Source of the DNA: Halovivax sp.
GTDB lineage: Archaea; Halobacteriota; Halobacteria; Halobacteriales; Natrialbaceae
Assembly: GCA_007135505.1 (NCBI GenBank)
Contig: SLIS01000042.1
Location: forward strand, 1 to 6,844
Reading direction: 5' to 3'
Length of the DNA stretch: 6,844 bases
Shown here in pieces: positions 1 through 5,602 of this stretch. Under the pieces are notes generated by a model. The model saw nothing but the letters and a program-made list of their open reading frames with translations. It made no database searches and was not told the origin of the DNA. The translations under genes were made by a program, and so were the position numbers. The stretch's first letter is position 1, and every line of letters starts with the position of its first letter.

Positions 1-564
1 CTCGAGGAAGGCGACGAACTGGTCGACGTGGAAGTAACCGACGGCACGAAAGACCTCGTGATCGGAACCGAGCAGGGAATGACGATTCGGTTCGACGAAA
101 CCGAGGCCCGTGCGATGGGGCGCAACGCTCGGGGCGTAAACGGCATCAAACTCGAAGACGGAGATGCGGTCGCTGGCCTCGTCGCGACCGACGAAGCCGA
201 CGAGCGTGCACTGCTTACGGTCACTGAAAACGGGTACGGCAAGCGAACCCTCCTCTCCGAGTACCGCACCCAGTCACGCTACGGGAAGGGACTGATCGAC
301 ATCAAGACCGCCGACCGCAACGGTCCGGTTACCGCACTCAAGGCGGTGACGCCGGACGAGCACCTAGTGCTCATGAGCGAGCGCGGACAGATTATGCGAA
401 CGCGAGCCGGTGAAATTTCGACGGTCGGCCGCAACACGATGGGTGTGACGTTGATGGACGTCGAGACGGGTGACGCCGTCGCGAGCGTCGACGTTCTCCC
501 GGCCCCGAAGGCGAGTGACGACGCGACGGATGAAACCGAGGCAGTCGAAGCCGTCGACGACTGA
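1..564 (+). CDS. gyrA: DNA gyrase subunit A, C-terminal part (5' end outside window)
   Basis: GyrA with GyrB forms the type IIA topoisomerase that introduces negative supercoils using ATP. Only the last 187 residues are present; the frame is open from base 1, so the catalytic part lies to the left. What remains is the beta-pinwheel DNA-wrapping domain, visible as three successive blades: residues about 19-60 (LVIGTEQG ... [12 protein letters not shown]), 72-113 ([11 protein letters not shown] ... YGKGLIDIK) and 122-163 (LVLMSERGQ ... [12 protein letters not shown]). Each has a beta-hairpin followed by an Arg/Gly-rich loop like those of GyrA blades. [10 protein letters not shown] (88-97) is a relaxed version of such a loop; the canonical GyrA box of the first blade is not in the window. 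The protein ends in an acidic tail (about 171-187), common in haloarchaea. ParC/TopoIV-A is the alternative, but archaeal genomes of this group normally have gyrase. The next gene is convergent, so this is the operon's 3' end. Confidence 0.93.
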   Translation, partial: LEEGDELVDVEVTDGTKDLVIGTEQGMTIRFDETEARAMGRNARGVNGIKLEDGDAVAGLVATDEADERALLTVTENGYGKRTLLSEYRTQSRYGKGLIDIKTADRNGPVTALKAVTPDEHLVLMSERGQIMRTRAGEISTVGRNTMGVTLMDVETGDAVASVDVLPAPKASDDATDETEAVEAVDD

Positions 565-742
565 TCACTCGGCGGGCGGTTCGCTCACCGATCCGCCGCT
601 CGATCGCTGCTACCAGGGAATTCTGTCGGCGATGTACTAATCGTAGCCACCACTTGGGGTGACAGTGAATCGAAACCGACTTTCGGAGACACCAATTACT
701 AGTCAATGGTTTCAGACAATCAGCTGTATGTCGCCCGGCGGC

Positions 743-1273
743 TCAGTGAACGGGCTCTTCGGCGGGGGCGATCATCTCGTCGATCTGCAGGATCAGGACG
801 TTGTTCGTGTCGTCTTTGCCGTCGAGCGTGCCCTTCACGACGAGTTTCGAGAGTGGGGTCGGGCCGACGCGAACGTGATCGTCGTCGGCGACCTCCACAG
901 AGCCCTGGACGTGTACCTCTGCACGGCAGAGGTCGGGGTGGTGGACGCTCGCGAGGTCGATTTCCTCAACGCCGACGTCCTCCTGAATCGATCCCTCGAC
1001 GGCGAGCGGGACGGGCGCCGGTTCGTCGAGTTGCTGGACGCCGAGTGCCTCGAACGCCTTCGCGGTAGGCTTGTACCCGCCTTTCGGACCGGGAACGCCC
1101 TCCACGAGCTGGAGCGCTTTCAGACTCTGCATCTGGTTTCGAATCGTTCCGGGGTTGCGATCTACCTGCTCGGCGATGTCCTCGCCCTTGATCGCATTCC
1201 CCGAGCCAGCGTGCAAGTTGGTCAGCGCACGCAAGATTTTCTTCTGGCTGGAGGTGAGTTCGATCGATGACAT
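743..1273 (-). CDS. Small winged-helix transcriptional regulator with beta-rich C-terminal domain
   Basis: A predicted DNA-binding regulator of 176 residues. The N-terminal 5-75 form a winged helix: ILRALTNL, then KGEDIAEQVDRN, a recognition helix NPGTIRNQMQSLKALQLVEG (40-59) and a wing PGPKGGYKPT (61-70). This pattern recalls the HTH found in archaeal COG2524-type regulators, where it is fused to CBS domains; haloarchaeal relatives are often labelled Rrf2 family. No CBS domain is present. Residues 86-165 look like a compact beta-rich domain (alternating Val/Ile strands such as AEVHVQGSVEV and LVVKGTL) that I cannot assign. There are no cysteine clusters, so an Fe-S sensor of the IscR type is unlikely (a single Cys at 106). 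The ATG start is supported by a TATA-like element about 27 nt upstream, implying a leaderless mRNA. It follows the ZIP gene on the same strand after 95 bp but seems to have its own promoter. Target and ligand are unknown. Confidence 0.82.
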   Translation of the reverse strand: MSSIELTSSQKKILRALTNLHAGSGNAIKGEDIAEQVDRNPGTIRNQMQSLKALQLVEGVPGPKGGYKPTAKAFEALGVQQLDEPAPVPLAVEGSIQEDVGVEEIDLASVHHPDLCRAEVHVQGSVEVADDDHVRVGPTPLSKLVVKGTLDGKDDTNNVLILQIDEMIAPAEEPVH

Positions 1274-1295
1274 ACCCTGAATTCGCAGCAGTTTT

Positions 1296-1317
1296 CCTTA
1301 AATCCGGTGGTCACCGG
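1296..1317 (-). promoter_or_regulatory. Promoter of the winged-helix regulator, with abutting palindrome
   Basis: On the minus strand, GGATTTAAGG (1305-1296) is a TATA-like box whose centre is about 27 nt upstream of the A of the ATG at 1273, the spacing of a leaderless haloarchaeal transcript. Immediately upstream, and sharing two bases with it, is a 6+2+6 palindrome CCGGTG-AC-CACCGG (1317-1304). Its position over the BRE region would suit an operator, perhaps autoregulatory; that role is inferred. Confidence 0.5.
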
Positions 1318-1368
1318 GACGAGGACGTCGAAATTCTCCAACGGTAGTCCCGACGTGACGACCGTCGA

Positions 1369-2295
1369 TCAGCCGGGTACGATCCAGCCCTCGACGATCA
1401 CGTCCTCCAAGAGAAACATGAGGAAGAAACCGGCGACGAACGTCGCTACCGTGGTACGGGTAACGATCGATTCGGCGTCGATTCTGACGAGATCGATCAT
1501 CTCGATGATCGCTTGCAAGATCGCCCCGATCGCGATGGCGAAGAAGAGCAGTGCCAGCAGCGGCTCTTCGCCGAGACTCCCGATCCAACCGCCGAAGATG
1601 ACCGGGCCGCCGGCCAACAGCGCAATCGCCCCGAAGTGGCGCAGTTTCGGAGGAACGTCGTCGCGTGCCATCGCGGCGACGCAGGTGAGTCCTTCGAGGA
1701 CGTTGTGAATCACGAATCCGATGACGAGTAACATCACCATCGTTCCCTCGTCGAGGACGAAGTAGACGCCAATCGCGAGACCCTCGCCGATGCTGTGTAG
1801 CCCGAGGGCAATCGCGACGAGGTACGCGATTTGCAGTCCTGATTTCGACGTCGACGAAGCCGTCGTTGCACGCCACTGACTCAGGAAGTACATTACCCCG
1901 AACGTGATCGCGATGGCGAGAACGCCGATGCCCAGCCCCATCGTCGATCGGTCGATTTCGCCGGCGTATTCGACCATGTCCTCGATCATCTCGACGGCGA
2001 TGAAGGTGAGGACGCCGGCTCCCAGTGCGATAAACCCGTGTACGAGGCGCACGTCGAGGTGCCTGATATACGGAAACCAGAGCATTCCGATGGCCACCGG
2101 AACGATTCCAGCAATCGCGCCAACGATCGTGAGCATCCAAACGATCTCCAGGGTGGACGCCTCGGACATGCCCTCGAGGTTGCTGAACGGCCACGTCAGA
2201 TACAACACGGCTGCGACGACGGCGAGGATCACCACCGGGCCGACGGCCAGTGCCCACGTCGGCAGGCGCTCCCAGTAGGGTTCGTTCTCACTCAT
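1369..2295 (-). CDS. ZIP-family divalent metal transporter
   Basis: An integral membrane protein of 308 residues that should move divalent metal (Zn, Mn or Fe) into the cytoplasm. The two ZIP signature helices are clear: LHSIGEGLAIG (166-176) and IHNVLEGLTC (196-205), whose His167, Glu171, His197, Asn198 and Glu201 match the binuclear metal site of the family; the usual Pro in HNxPEG is Leu200. By eye the hydrophobic segments are about 13-33, 50-73, 83-103, 117-138, 155-181, 184-211, 221-241, 246-269 and 288-306, one more than the classical eight, the extra one being N-terminal. The loop after the fourth segment (WRATTASSTSKSG) lacks the His-rich stretch of many ZIPs. The nearest upstream gene on this strand encodes a DtxR/MntR-type regulator, and an operator-like palindrome lies in the promoter. 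A later start at Met43 would remove the first helix, but the promoter position favours the first ATG. Metal preference cannot be read from the sequence. Confidence 0.9.
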   Translation of the reverse strand: MSENEPYWERLPTWALAVGPVVILAVVAAVLYLTWPFSNLEGMSEASTLEIVWMLTIVGAIAGIVPVAIGMLWFPYIRHLDVRLVHGFIALGAGVLTFIAVEMIEDMVEYAGEIDRSTMGLGIGVLAIAITFGVMYFLSQWRATTASSTSKSGLQIAYLVAIALGLHSIGEGLAIGVYFVLDEGTMVMLLVIGFVIHNVLEGLTCVAAMARDDVPPKLRHFGAIALLAGGPVIFGGWIGSLGEEPLLALLFFAIAIGAILQAIIEMIDLVRIDAESIVTRTTVATFVAGFFLMFLLEDVIVEGWIVPG

Positions 2296-2344
2296 GGGAA
2301 CTCAACCCGTCCTCGGCGACAGATAGACTGTTCATCACCGAAAG

Positions 2345-2368
2345 ATTAGACACATCTAAACTAAAGTA
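2345..2368 (-). promoter_or_regulatory. Promoter and probable metal-regulator operator of the ZIP gene
   Basis: On the minus strand the order is TACTTTAG (2368-2361), then GTTTAG (2361-2356), four bases, and GTCTAAT (2351-2345). TTAGA-TGTG-TCTAA (2358-2345) is a perfect 5-bp inverted repeat with a 4-bp spacer. The AT-rich TACTTTAG or GTTTAGAT can serve as TATA box, placing transcription start near 2331-2337 and leaving a leader of roughly 36-42 nt before the ATG at 2295. TTAG/CTAA half-sites are typical of DtxR-family operators, and the same boxes lie at the regulator's own promoter. A protein bound here would cover the core promoter. Function is inferred. Confidence 0.5.
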
Positions 2369-2473
2369 TTGCGATCCCTATCAGAGGTAGTGGTCGTGCA
2401 TCGTGTCGTACCGGCGGCTCGGCAGCATCACTCGTGAACGTATCCAATCAACAACGGCCCCGATCGAATTACG

Positions 2474-3154
2474 TCACTGATCGGCACTGACGGCAGACTT
2501 CACGCGGACGTGCTCAGCGATCGATTCGGGTAGCGAAACGGGATCGTCGGCGTCAGCCGGTTGCGTCGTCACCATACCGAACGGGGCGACTTCGAGAATA
2601 TCGAGTTCGACCCCGGGTTCGATACCGTGCTCGGCGAGGTAGGATAGCACTTCGGGATCGTCGTCAGCGACTTCCTCGACGATAACCACGTCCCCCGCTC
2701 CGAAGGCCGCCACAGACTCCCCGGACGGGGAGGTCGGCGGTTCGAGATCCGCTCCCGGGATCGGCGACCCGTGGGGATCCACGCTGGGATCTTCGAGCGC
2801 GTCGACCAACCGAGCTTCGAAGTTCTCGCTGATGTGGTGTTCGAGTCGATCCGCTTCCTCGTGTACCTCGGCCCAGTCGTAATCGAGGTGTTCCGCCAGA
2901 TAGGCCTCGAGCAACCGGTGGTGTCTGACGACTTCGATCGCAACAGTCGTTCCCTCCTCGGTGAGGGTGACGCCGCTGTACTTCTCGCGATCGACCAGTC
3001 CCCGATCCTCTAGCTTTTCTATCATACTCGTCACTGTCGGCGACGTCACGTCGAGTTCCTCGGCGATTTCGGAGGTGCGAATCCGGTCGTCTCGACCACG
3101 CTCGAGCTGGTAGATGACCTTCAGATAGTCCTCCATGACGTCGCTCAACATCAT
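2474..3154 (-). CDS. DtxR/MntR-family metal-dependent transcriptional regulator
   Basis: A metal-activated DNA-binding regulator, probably a repressor of metal uptake; haloarchaeal relatives include SirR. Residue numbers count from the longer start at 3175. An N-terminal wHTH (RIRTSEIAEELDVTSPTVTSM, about 31-51; wing DREKYSGVTLT, 62-72) is followed by the dimerisation/metal domain (about 75-140) and a FeoA/SH3-like C-terminal domain (about 155-228, AFGAGDVVIVEE ... VRVKSA). By motif alignment with DtxR, His86, Glu90 and His105 fill one metal site; Asp16, Asp109, Glu112 and His113 fill the other, with Asp in place of DtxR Met10 and Cys102. I chose Met8 (ATG at 3154): the family usually begins MLSxxMEDYL, and the TATA-like GTTTAGGG near 3185 would start transcription at about 3158, downstream of the ATG at 3175; Met9 at 3151 is equally possible. 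The next gene downstream is the ZIP transporter, 178 bp away. Confidence 0.9.
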   Translation of the reverse strand: MMLSDVMEDYLKVIYQLERGRDDRIRTSEIAEELDVTSPTVTSMIEKLEDRGLVDREKYSGVTLTEEGTTVAIEVVRHHRLLEAYLAEHLDYDWAEVHEEADRLEHHISENFEARLVDALEDPSVDPHGSPIPGADLEPPTSPSGESVAAFGAGDVVIVEEVADDDPEVLSYLAEHGIEPGVELDILEVAPFGMVTTQPADADDPVSLPESIAEHVRVKSAVSADQ

Positions 3155-3164
3155 TCGCTCGGAA

Positions 3165-3187
3165 ATTAGACCCATCGAACCCTAAAC
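3165..3187 (-). promoter_or_regulatory. Promoter and probable autoregulatory operator of the DtxR-type regulator
   Basis: On the minus strand GTTTAG (3187-3182), ten bases, then GTCTAAT (3171-3165). GTTTAGGG also looks like the TATA box. The two boxes are identical to those at the ZIP promoter, with a spacer longer by 6 nt. The TTAG ... CTAA arrangement resembles DtxR-type operators, and its place between TATA and start would let a bound repressor block initiation. If the longer ATG at 3175 were used, the GTCTAAT box would fall inside codons 2-4. Confidence 0.45.
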
Positions 3188-3217
3188 CTATCGCCGTCGA
3201 ACGATCGCAATCACTCG

Positions 3218-3267
3218 GCTGAATCTGTCGGACGAGCAGCTGTCACGACTATCGATCACGATTCAGC
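3218..3267. repeat. Spaced 8-bp inverted repeat upstream of arginase
   Basis: GCTGAATC (3218-3225) is repeated in perfect inverse orientation as GATTCAGC (3260-3267). Half-site centres are 42 bp apart, close to four helical turns, and the right arm ends 5 bp before the TATA-like element of the arginase gene. It lies in the divergent region between the metal regulator and arginase, so it could be an operator, for example for an arginine-responsive regulator. An 8-bp match over such a span can also arise by chance in about one in ten such regions (rough estimate). Confidence 0.3.
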
Positions 3268-3271
3268 ACCA

Positions 3272-3282
3272 TTTTACGTAAA
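3272..3282 (+). promoter_or_regulatory. TATA box of the arginase gene
   Basis: TTTTACGTAAA is an AT-rich element whose centre lies about 24 nt upstream of the ATG at 3301, which fits a leaderless or nearly leaderless transcript. No Shine-Dalgarno sequence precedes the ATG. The inner ten bases TTTACGTAAA are a perfect palindrome, so a TBP-type site could in principle be read in either direction. Confidence 0.55.
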
Positions 3283-3300
3283 CTTCACGATGGTCACGCC

Positions 3301-4221
3301 ATGGACCGAACGGTTCGAATTATCGGCGCTCCAGTGGACTACGGGGCGAACCGACGGGGCGTGGACATGGGACCATCGGCGATCCGGTACGCGGGCTTAT
3401 CGGATCGACTCGCCGAGGGCGGAAACGAACCCGAGGACGACGGGGACCTCTTCGTTCCGAGAGCCGAAGAACGTGATCCGGACGCCGGTTCGTCACGGGC
3501 CAAGAACGCCAAGTTCATCGACGAGGTCCAGGAGGCCTGCGAGCACCTGGCCGATCGCGTCGAGGAGACGCTACTCGAGGGGATATTCCCCCTGGTCGTC
3601 GGCGGCGACCATTCGATCGCGATCGGTACCATGCACGGCGCCTCGCGAAACGCCGACCTCGGCGTGATCTGGTTCGACGCTCACGCCGACCTCAACACGC
3701 CGTCTACATCCCCCAGCGGCAACGTCCACGGGATGCCGCTGGCCGCCGCGCTCGGCTACGACGAGTTCGCCGAGCAGGAGTGGGCCAACGCTCCCAGCGT
3801 CGAGGCGGGGTCGGTCGCCTACGTCGGTCTACGCAGCGTCGACGACCGGGAGCGTGACATGATCGCAGACAGCGAGCTCACCGCGTTCACGATGGCCGAC
3901 ATCGACGAGCGCGGGATCACGGCCGTCGTCGAGGACGCCCTCGCCGTCGCGACCGACGGCACCGACGGCTTGCACGTCAGTCTCGACCTCGATTGGCTCG
4001 ATCCGGCCCACGCTCCCGGGGTCGGTACGCCGGTTCGAGGTGGTGTCACCTATCGCGAGGCACACTCCGCACTCGAAACCGTCGCCGAACACGATTCCCG
4101 GCACGGGTCACTGCGCTCGATGGACGTAGTCGAGGTGAACCCGATCCTCGACGAGTCCAACGAGACCGCGTCCATCGCGACGGAGATCGTCGCCAGCGCC
4201 TTTGGCAAGCGAACGCTCTAA
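3301..4221 (+). CDS. rocF: Arginase
   Basis: Cytoplasmic ureohydrolase that splits L-arginine into L-ornithine and urea with a two-metal centre, normally Mn(II). All expected ligands are visible in 306 residues: His104 (GGDHS), Asp126, His128 and Asp130 (FDAHAD), and Asp229 and Asp231 (DLDWLDP). Residues that select arginine over agmatine are also present: Asn132, Ser139 and His143 in LNTPSTSPSGNVHG (131-144), Asp181 and Glu184 in GLRSVDDRE, and Glu278 in EVNP, matching human arginase I Asn130, Ser137, His141, Asp183, Glu186 and Glu277. The text GTPVRGGVTYREAH is also arginase-like. Agmatinase, formiminoglutamase and guanidinobutyrase are less likely. Residues 41-68 form a hydrophilic, mostly acidic insertion. 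The start is supported by a TATA box 24 nt upstream. It is divergent from the metal regulator and followed after 198 bp by a flavoprotein gene with its own promoter, so it is probably monocistronic. It would supply nitrogen and ornithine from arginine. Confidence 0.93.
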   Translation: MDRTVRIIGAPVDYGANRRGVDMGPSAIRYAGLSDRLAEGGNEPEDDGDLFVPRAEERDPDAGSSRAKNAKFIDEVQEACEHLADRVEETLLEGIFPLVVGGDHSIAIGTMHGASRNADLGVIWFDAHADLNTPSTSPSGNVHGMPLAAALGYDEFAEQEWANAPSVEAGSVAYVGLRSVDDRERDMIADSELTAFTMADIDERGITAVVEDALAVATDGTDGLHVSLDLDWLDPAHAPGVGTPVRGGVTYREAHSALETVAEHDSRHGSLRSMDVVEVNPILDESNETASIATEIVASAFGKRTL

Positions 4222-4230
4222 TCTGAAACC

Positions 4231-4248
4231 GTCTGTATCTGTACAGAC
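4231..4248 (+). repeat. Stem-loop just after the arginase stop
   Basis: GTCTGTA-TCTG-TACAGAC is a perfect 7-bp stem with a 4-nt loop beginning 10 nt after the arginase stop codon. There is no U-tract behind it, so it is not a bacterial-type intrinsic terminator; archaeal termination relies mostly on U-rich stretches. It may stabilise or define the 3' end of the arginase mRNA, or be a protein site. Confidence 0.4.
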
Positions 4249-4282
4249 GAGCCGTTCTCGACGCGACGTCACGCCTGTTCGG

Positions 4283-4329
4283 ACTGTCGACACGTCCGGA
4301 CAGTGTTCTGTCCGGAACACTGGTGTTCC
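4283..4329. repeat. Cluster of overlapping inverted repeats between arginase and the flavoprotein gene
   Basis: Four perfect inverted repeats share bases here: ACTGTC/GACAGT (4283-4288 with 4299-4304), TCCGGACA/TGTCCGGA (4295-4302 with 4309-4316), GTGTTC/GAACAC (4303-4308 with 4315-4320) and GGAACAC/GTGTTCC (4314-4320 with 4323-4329). In RNA they would be mutually exclusive hairpins; in DNA they could be adjoining or nested operators. They lie 61 bp or more upstream of the TATA box of the downstream flavoprotein gene. I recognise no named element. Confidence 0.45.
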
Positions 4330-4389
4330 AATCAAACCAGCACAACCACGCGAGAGAACCGCACACACGGAGATGGCGCATTCAACACC

Positions 4390-4397
4390 TTTGTATT
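4390..4397 (+). promoter_or_regulatory. TATA box of the NDH-2-like flavoprotein gene
   Basis: TTTGTATT is centred about 26 nt upstream of the ATG at 4420 with no ribosome-binding site between, as expected for a leaderless haloarchaeal mRNA. It also fixes the start: the longer open frame beginning at the GTG at 4303 would start upstream of this promoter. Confidence 0.55.
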
Positions 4398-4419
4398 GGA
4401 GCTATCCCGAGCCACTGGT

Positions 4420-5589
4420 ATGAGTACAGACGTCGTCGTGCTCGGGGCCGGATACGCCGGCGCCGGCGCGGTTAAGTCACTCCAGTCGTCGCTCGGGCCC
4501 GACGCCAAGTTAACGTGGATCGCCGATACCGACTATCACCTGGTTCTCCACGAGGTCCACCGCGTGATTCGCGATCCCGCCGTCCAGACAGACATCACGG
4601 TTCCGATCGGTTCGATCGCGGACGCCGAAACGACGTTTATCAACGATCGTGTCGTCGGGCTCGACACCGCTCAACGCACCGTCGAGCTCGAAACCGAGCC
4701 GGACGTCTCGTACGACTACGTACTCGTCGCGTTGGGAAGCAAAACGGCATTCTACGGCATCCGCGGACTCGCCGAGCACGCCCACACGCTGAAGAGTCTC
4801 GACGACGCACTCGCCATCCACGAGGAGGTCACGGCAGCCGGTGAGGCCGCAACCAGGAGCGAACCCGCGCAGATCGTCGTCGGCGGTGCGGGTCTCTCCG
4901 GAATACAGACTGCCGGCGAAATCGCCGAGTTGCGCGACGAACACCGGCTTCCCATCGACATCCATCTCGTAGAGGCGATGGAAGAAATCTTCCCGGGCAA
5001 CGACCCCGCGATCCAGAACGCCCTGCGCGAGCGCCTCCAAGACGTTGCCGTCCAGATCCACACCGACGATCCGATCACCGAGGCGAACGACGACGCGATT
5101 TACTTCGACGATGGCGAACCGCTCGAGTACGACGTCTTGCTCTGGACCGGTGGCATCACCGGTCAGGACGCACTCGACGATGCCGGGCTCGATAATCAGC
5201 ACAACCGGGTCGAGACTACGTCTACCTTCCAGACCTCCGACGAGCGCGTCTTCGCCATCGGCGACTCGGCCATCATCGAGCAGGACGAACGGCCGGCGCC
5301 GCCGACCGCCCAGGCCGCCTGGCAGGCAGCCGAAGTCGTCGGAACGAACATCGTCCGAGCGATCGAGGACAAGCCACTCGAACCGTGGACGCACGAGAAC
5401 AAGGGAACGGTCGTCTCGGTCGGTGAACGGGCCGTTGCTCACGACGTAAGGCCGGCGTACGGTATCGGACTCCCCGTCTCTACGTTCGGTGGCCTTCCCG
5501 CCCGAAACCTGAAGAAACTGATCGCCGCGCGCTGGATCGCCGACCTGACGGGCTGGAACGACGCCCGCAAACGCTGGTCTTCCCTGTAA
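4420..5589 (+). CDS. NAD(P)/FAD-dependent oxidoreductase, type II NADH dehydrogenase-like
   Basis: A two-dinucleotide-fold flavoprotein of 389 residues, most likely a non-proton-pumping NADH:quinone oxidoreductase bound to the inner face of the membrane. The N-terminal FAD motif is VVVLGAGYAGAG (5-16, GxGxxG), followed by the NDH-2-like ADTDYHLVLHE. The NADH-binding motif VVGGAGLSGIQTAGEIAE covers about 153-170, and FAIGDSA (278-284) is the second FAD contact, followed by PPTAQAAWQAAEVVG. There is no CxxxxC redox disulfide, which separates it from lipoamide dehydrogenase and similar enzymes. The end (RNLKKLIAARWIADLTGW and onward) is a basic, amphipathic stretch of the kind that anchors NDH-2 to membranes. 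I chose the ATG at 4420 because the FAD fold begins five residues later and the TATA box lies 26 nt upstream; the extra 39 codons of the open frame do not look like protein. Sulfide:quinone reductase is a less likely alternative because its conserved cysteines are missing. Confidence 0.87.
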   Translation: MSTDVVVLGAGYAGAGAVKSLQSSLGPDAKLTWIADTDYHLVLHEVHRVIRDPAVQTDITVPIGSIADAETTFINDRVVGLDTAQRTVELETEPDVSYDYVLVALGSKTAFYGIRGLAEHAHTLKSLDDALAIHEEVTAAGEAATRSEPAQIVVGGAGLSGIQTAGEIAELRDEHRLPIDIHLVEAMEEIFPGNDPAIQNALRERLQDVAVQIHTDDPITEANDDAIYFDDGEPLEYDVLLWTGGITGQDALDDAGLDNQHNRVETTSTFQTSDERVFAIGDSAIIEQDERPAPPTAQAAWQAAEVVGTNIVRAIEDKPLEPWTHENKGTVVSVGERAVAHDVRPAYGIGLPVSTFGGLPARNLKKLIAARWIADLTGWNDARKRWSSL

Positions 5590-5602
5590 TCGGCCCGCTC
5601 CT

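Noticed and set aside
659..1270. A 203-codon plus-strand open frame opposite the winged-helix regulator
   Set aside because: It is the complement of a convincing HTH protein; its product shows no domain, and long antisense frames are common in GC-rich haloarchaeal genes.
1298..2257. A 319-codon minus-strand frame overlapping the ZIP gene in another frame
   Set aside because: Its product is almost pure Arg-rich frame-shifted sequence; the ZIP frame has transmembrane helices and both signature motifs.
3301..4221. Agmatinase or formiminoglutamase instead of arginase
   Set aside because: The loop with Asn132, Ser139 and His143 and the EVNP glutamate match arginase substrate-binding residues.
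4241..4432. Direct repeat of GTACAGACG at 4241-4249 and 4424-4432
   Set aside because: A 9-bp match, one copy inside the flavoprotein coding start and the other in a hairpin arm; too short and differently placed to support a shared function.
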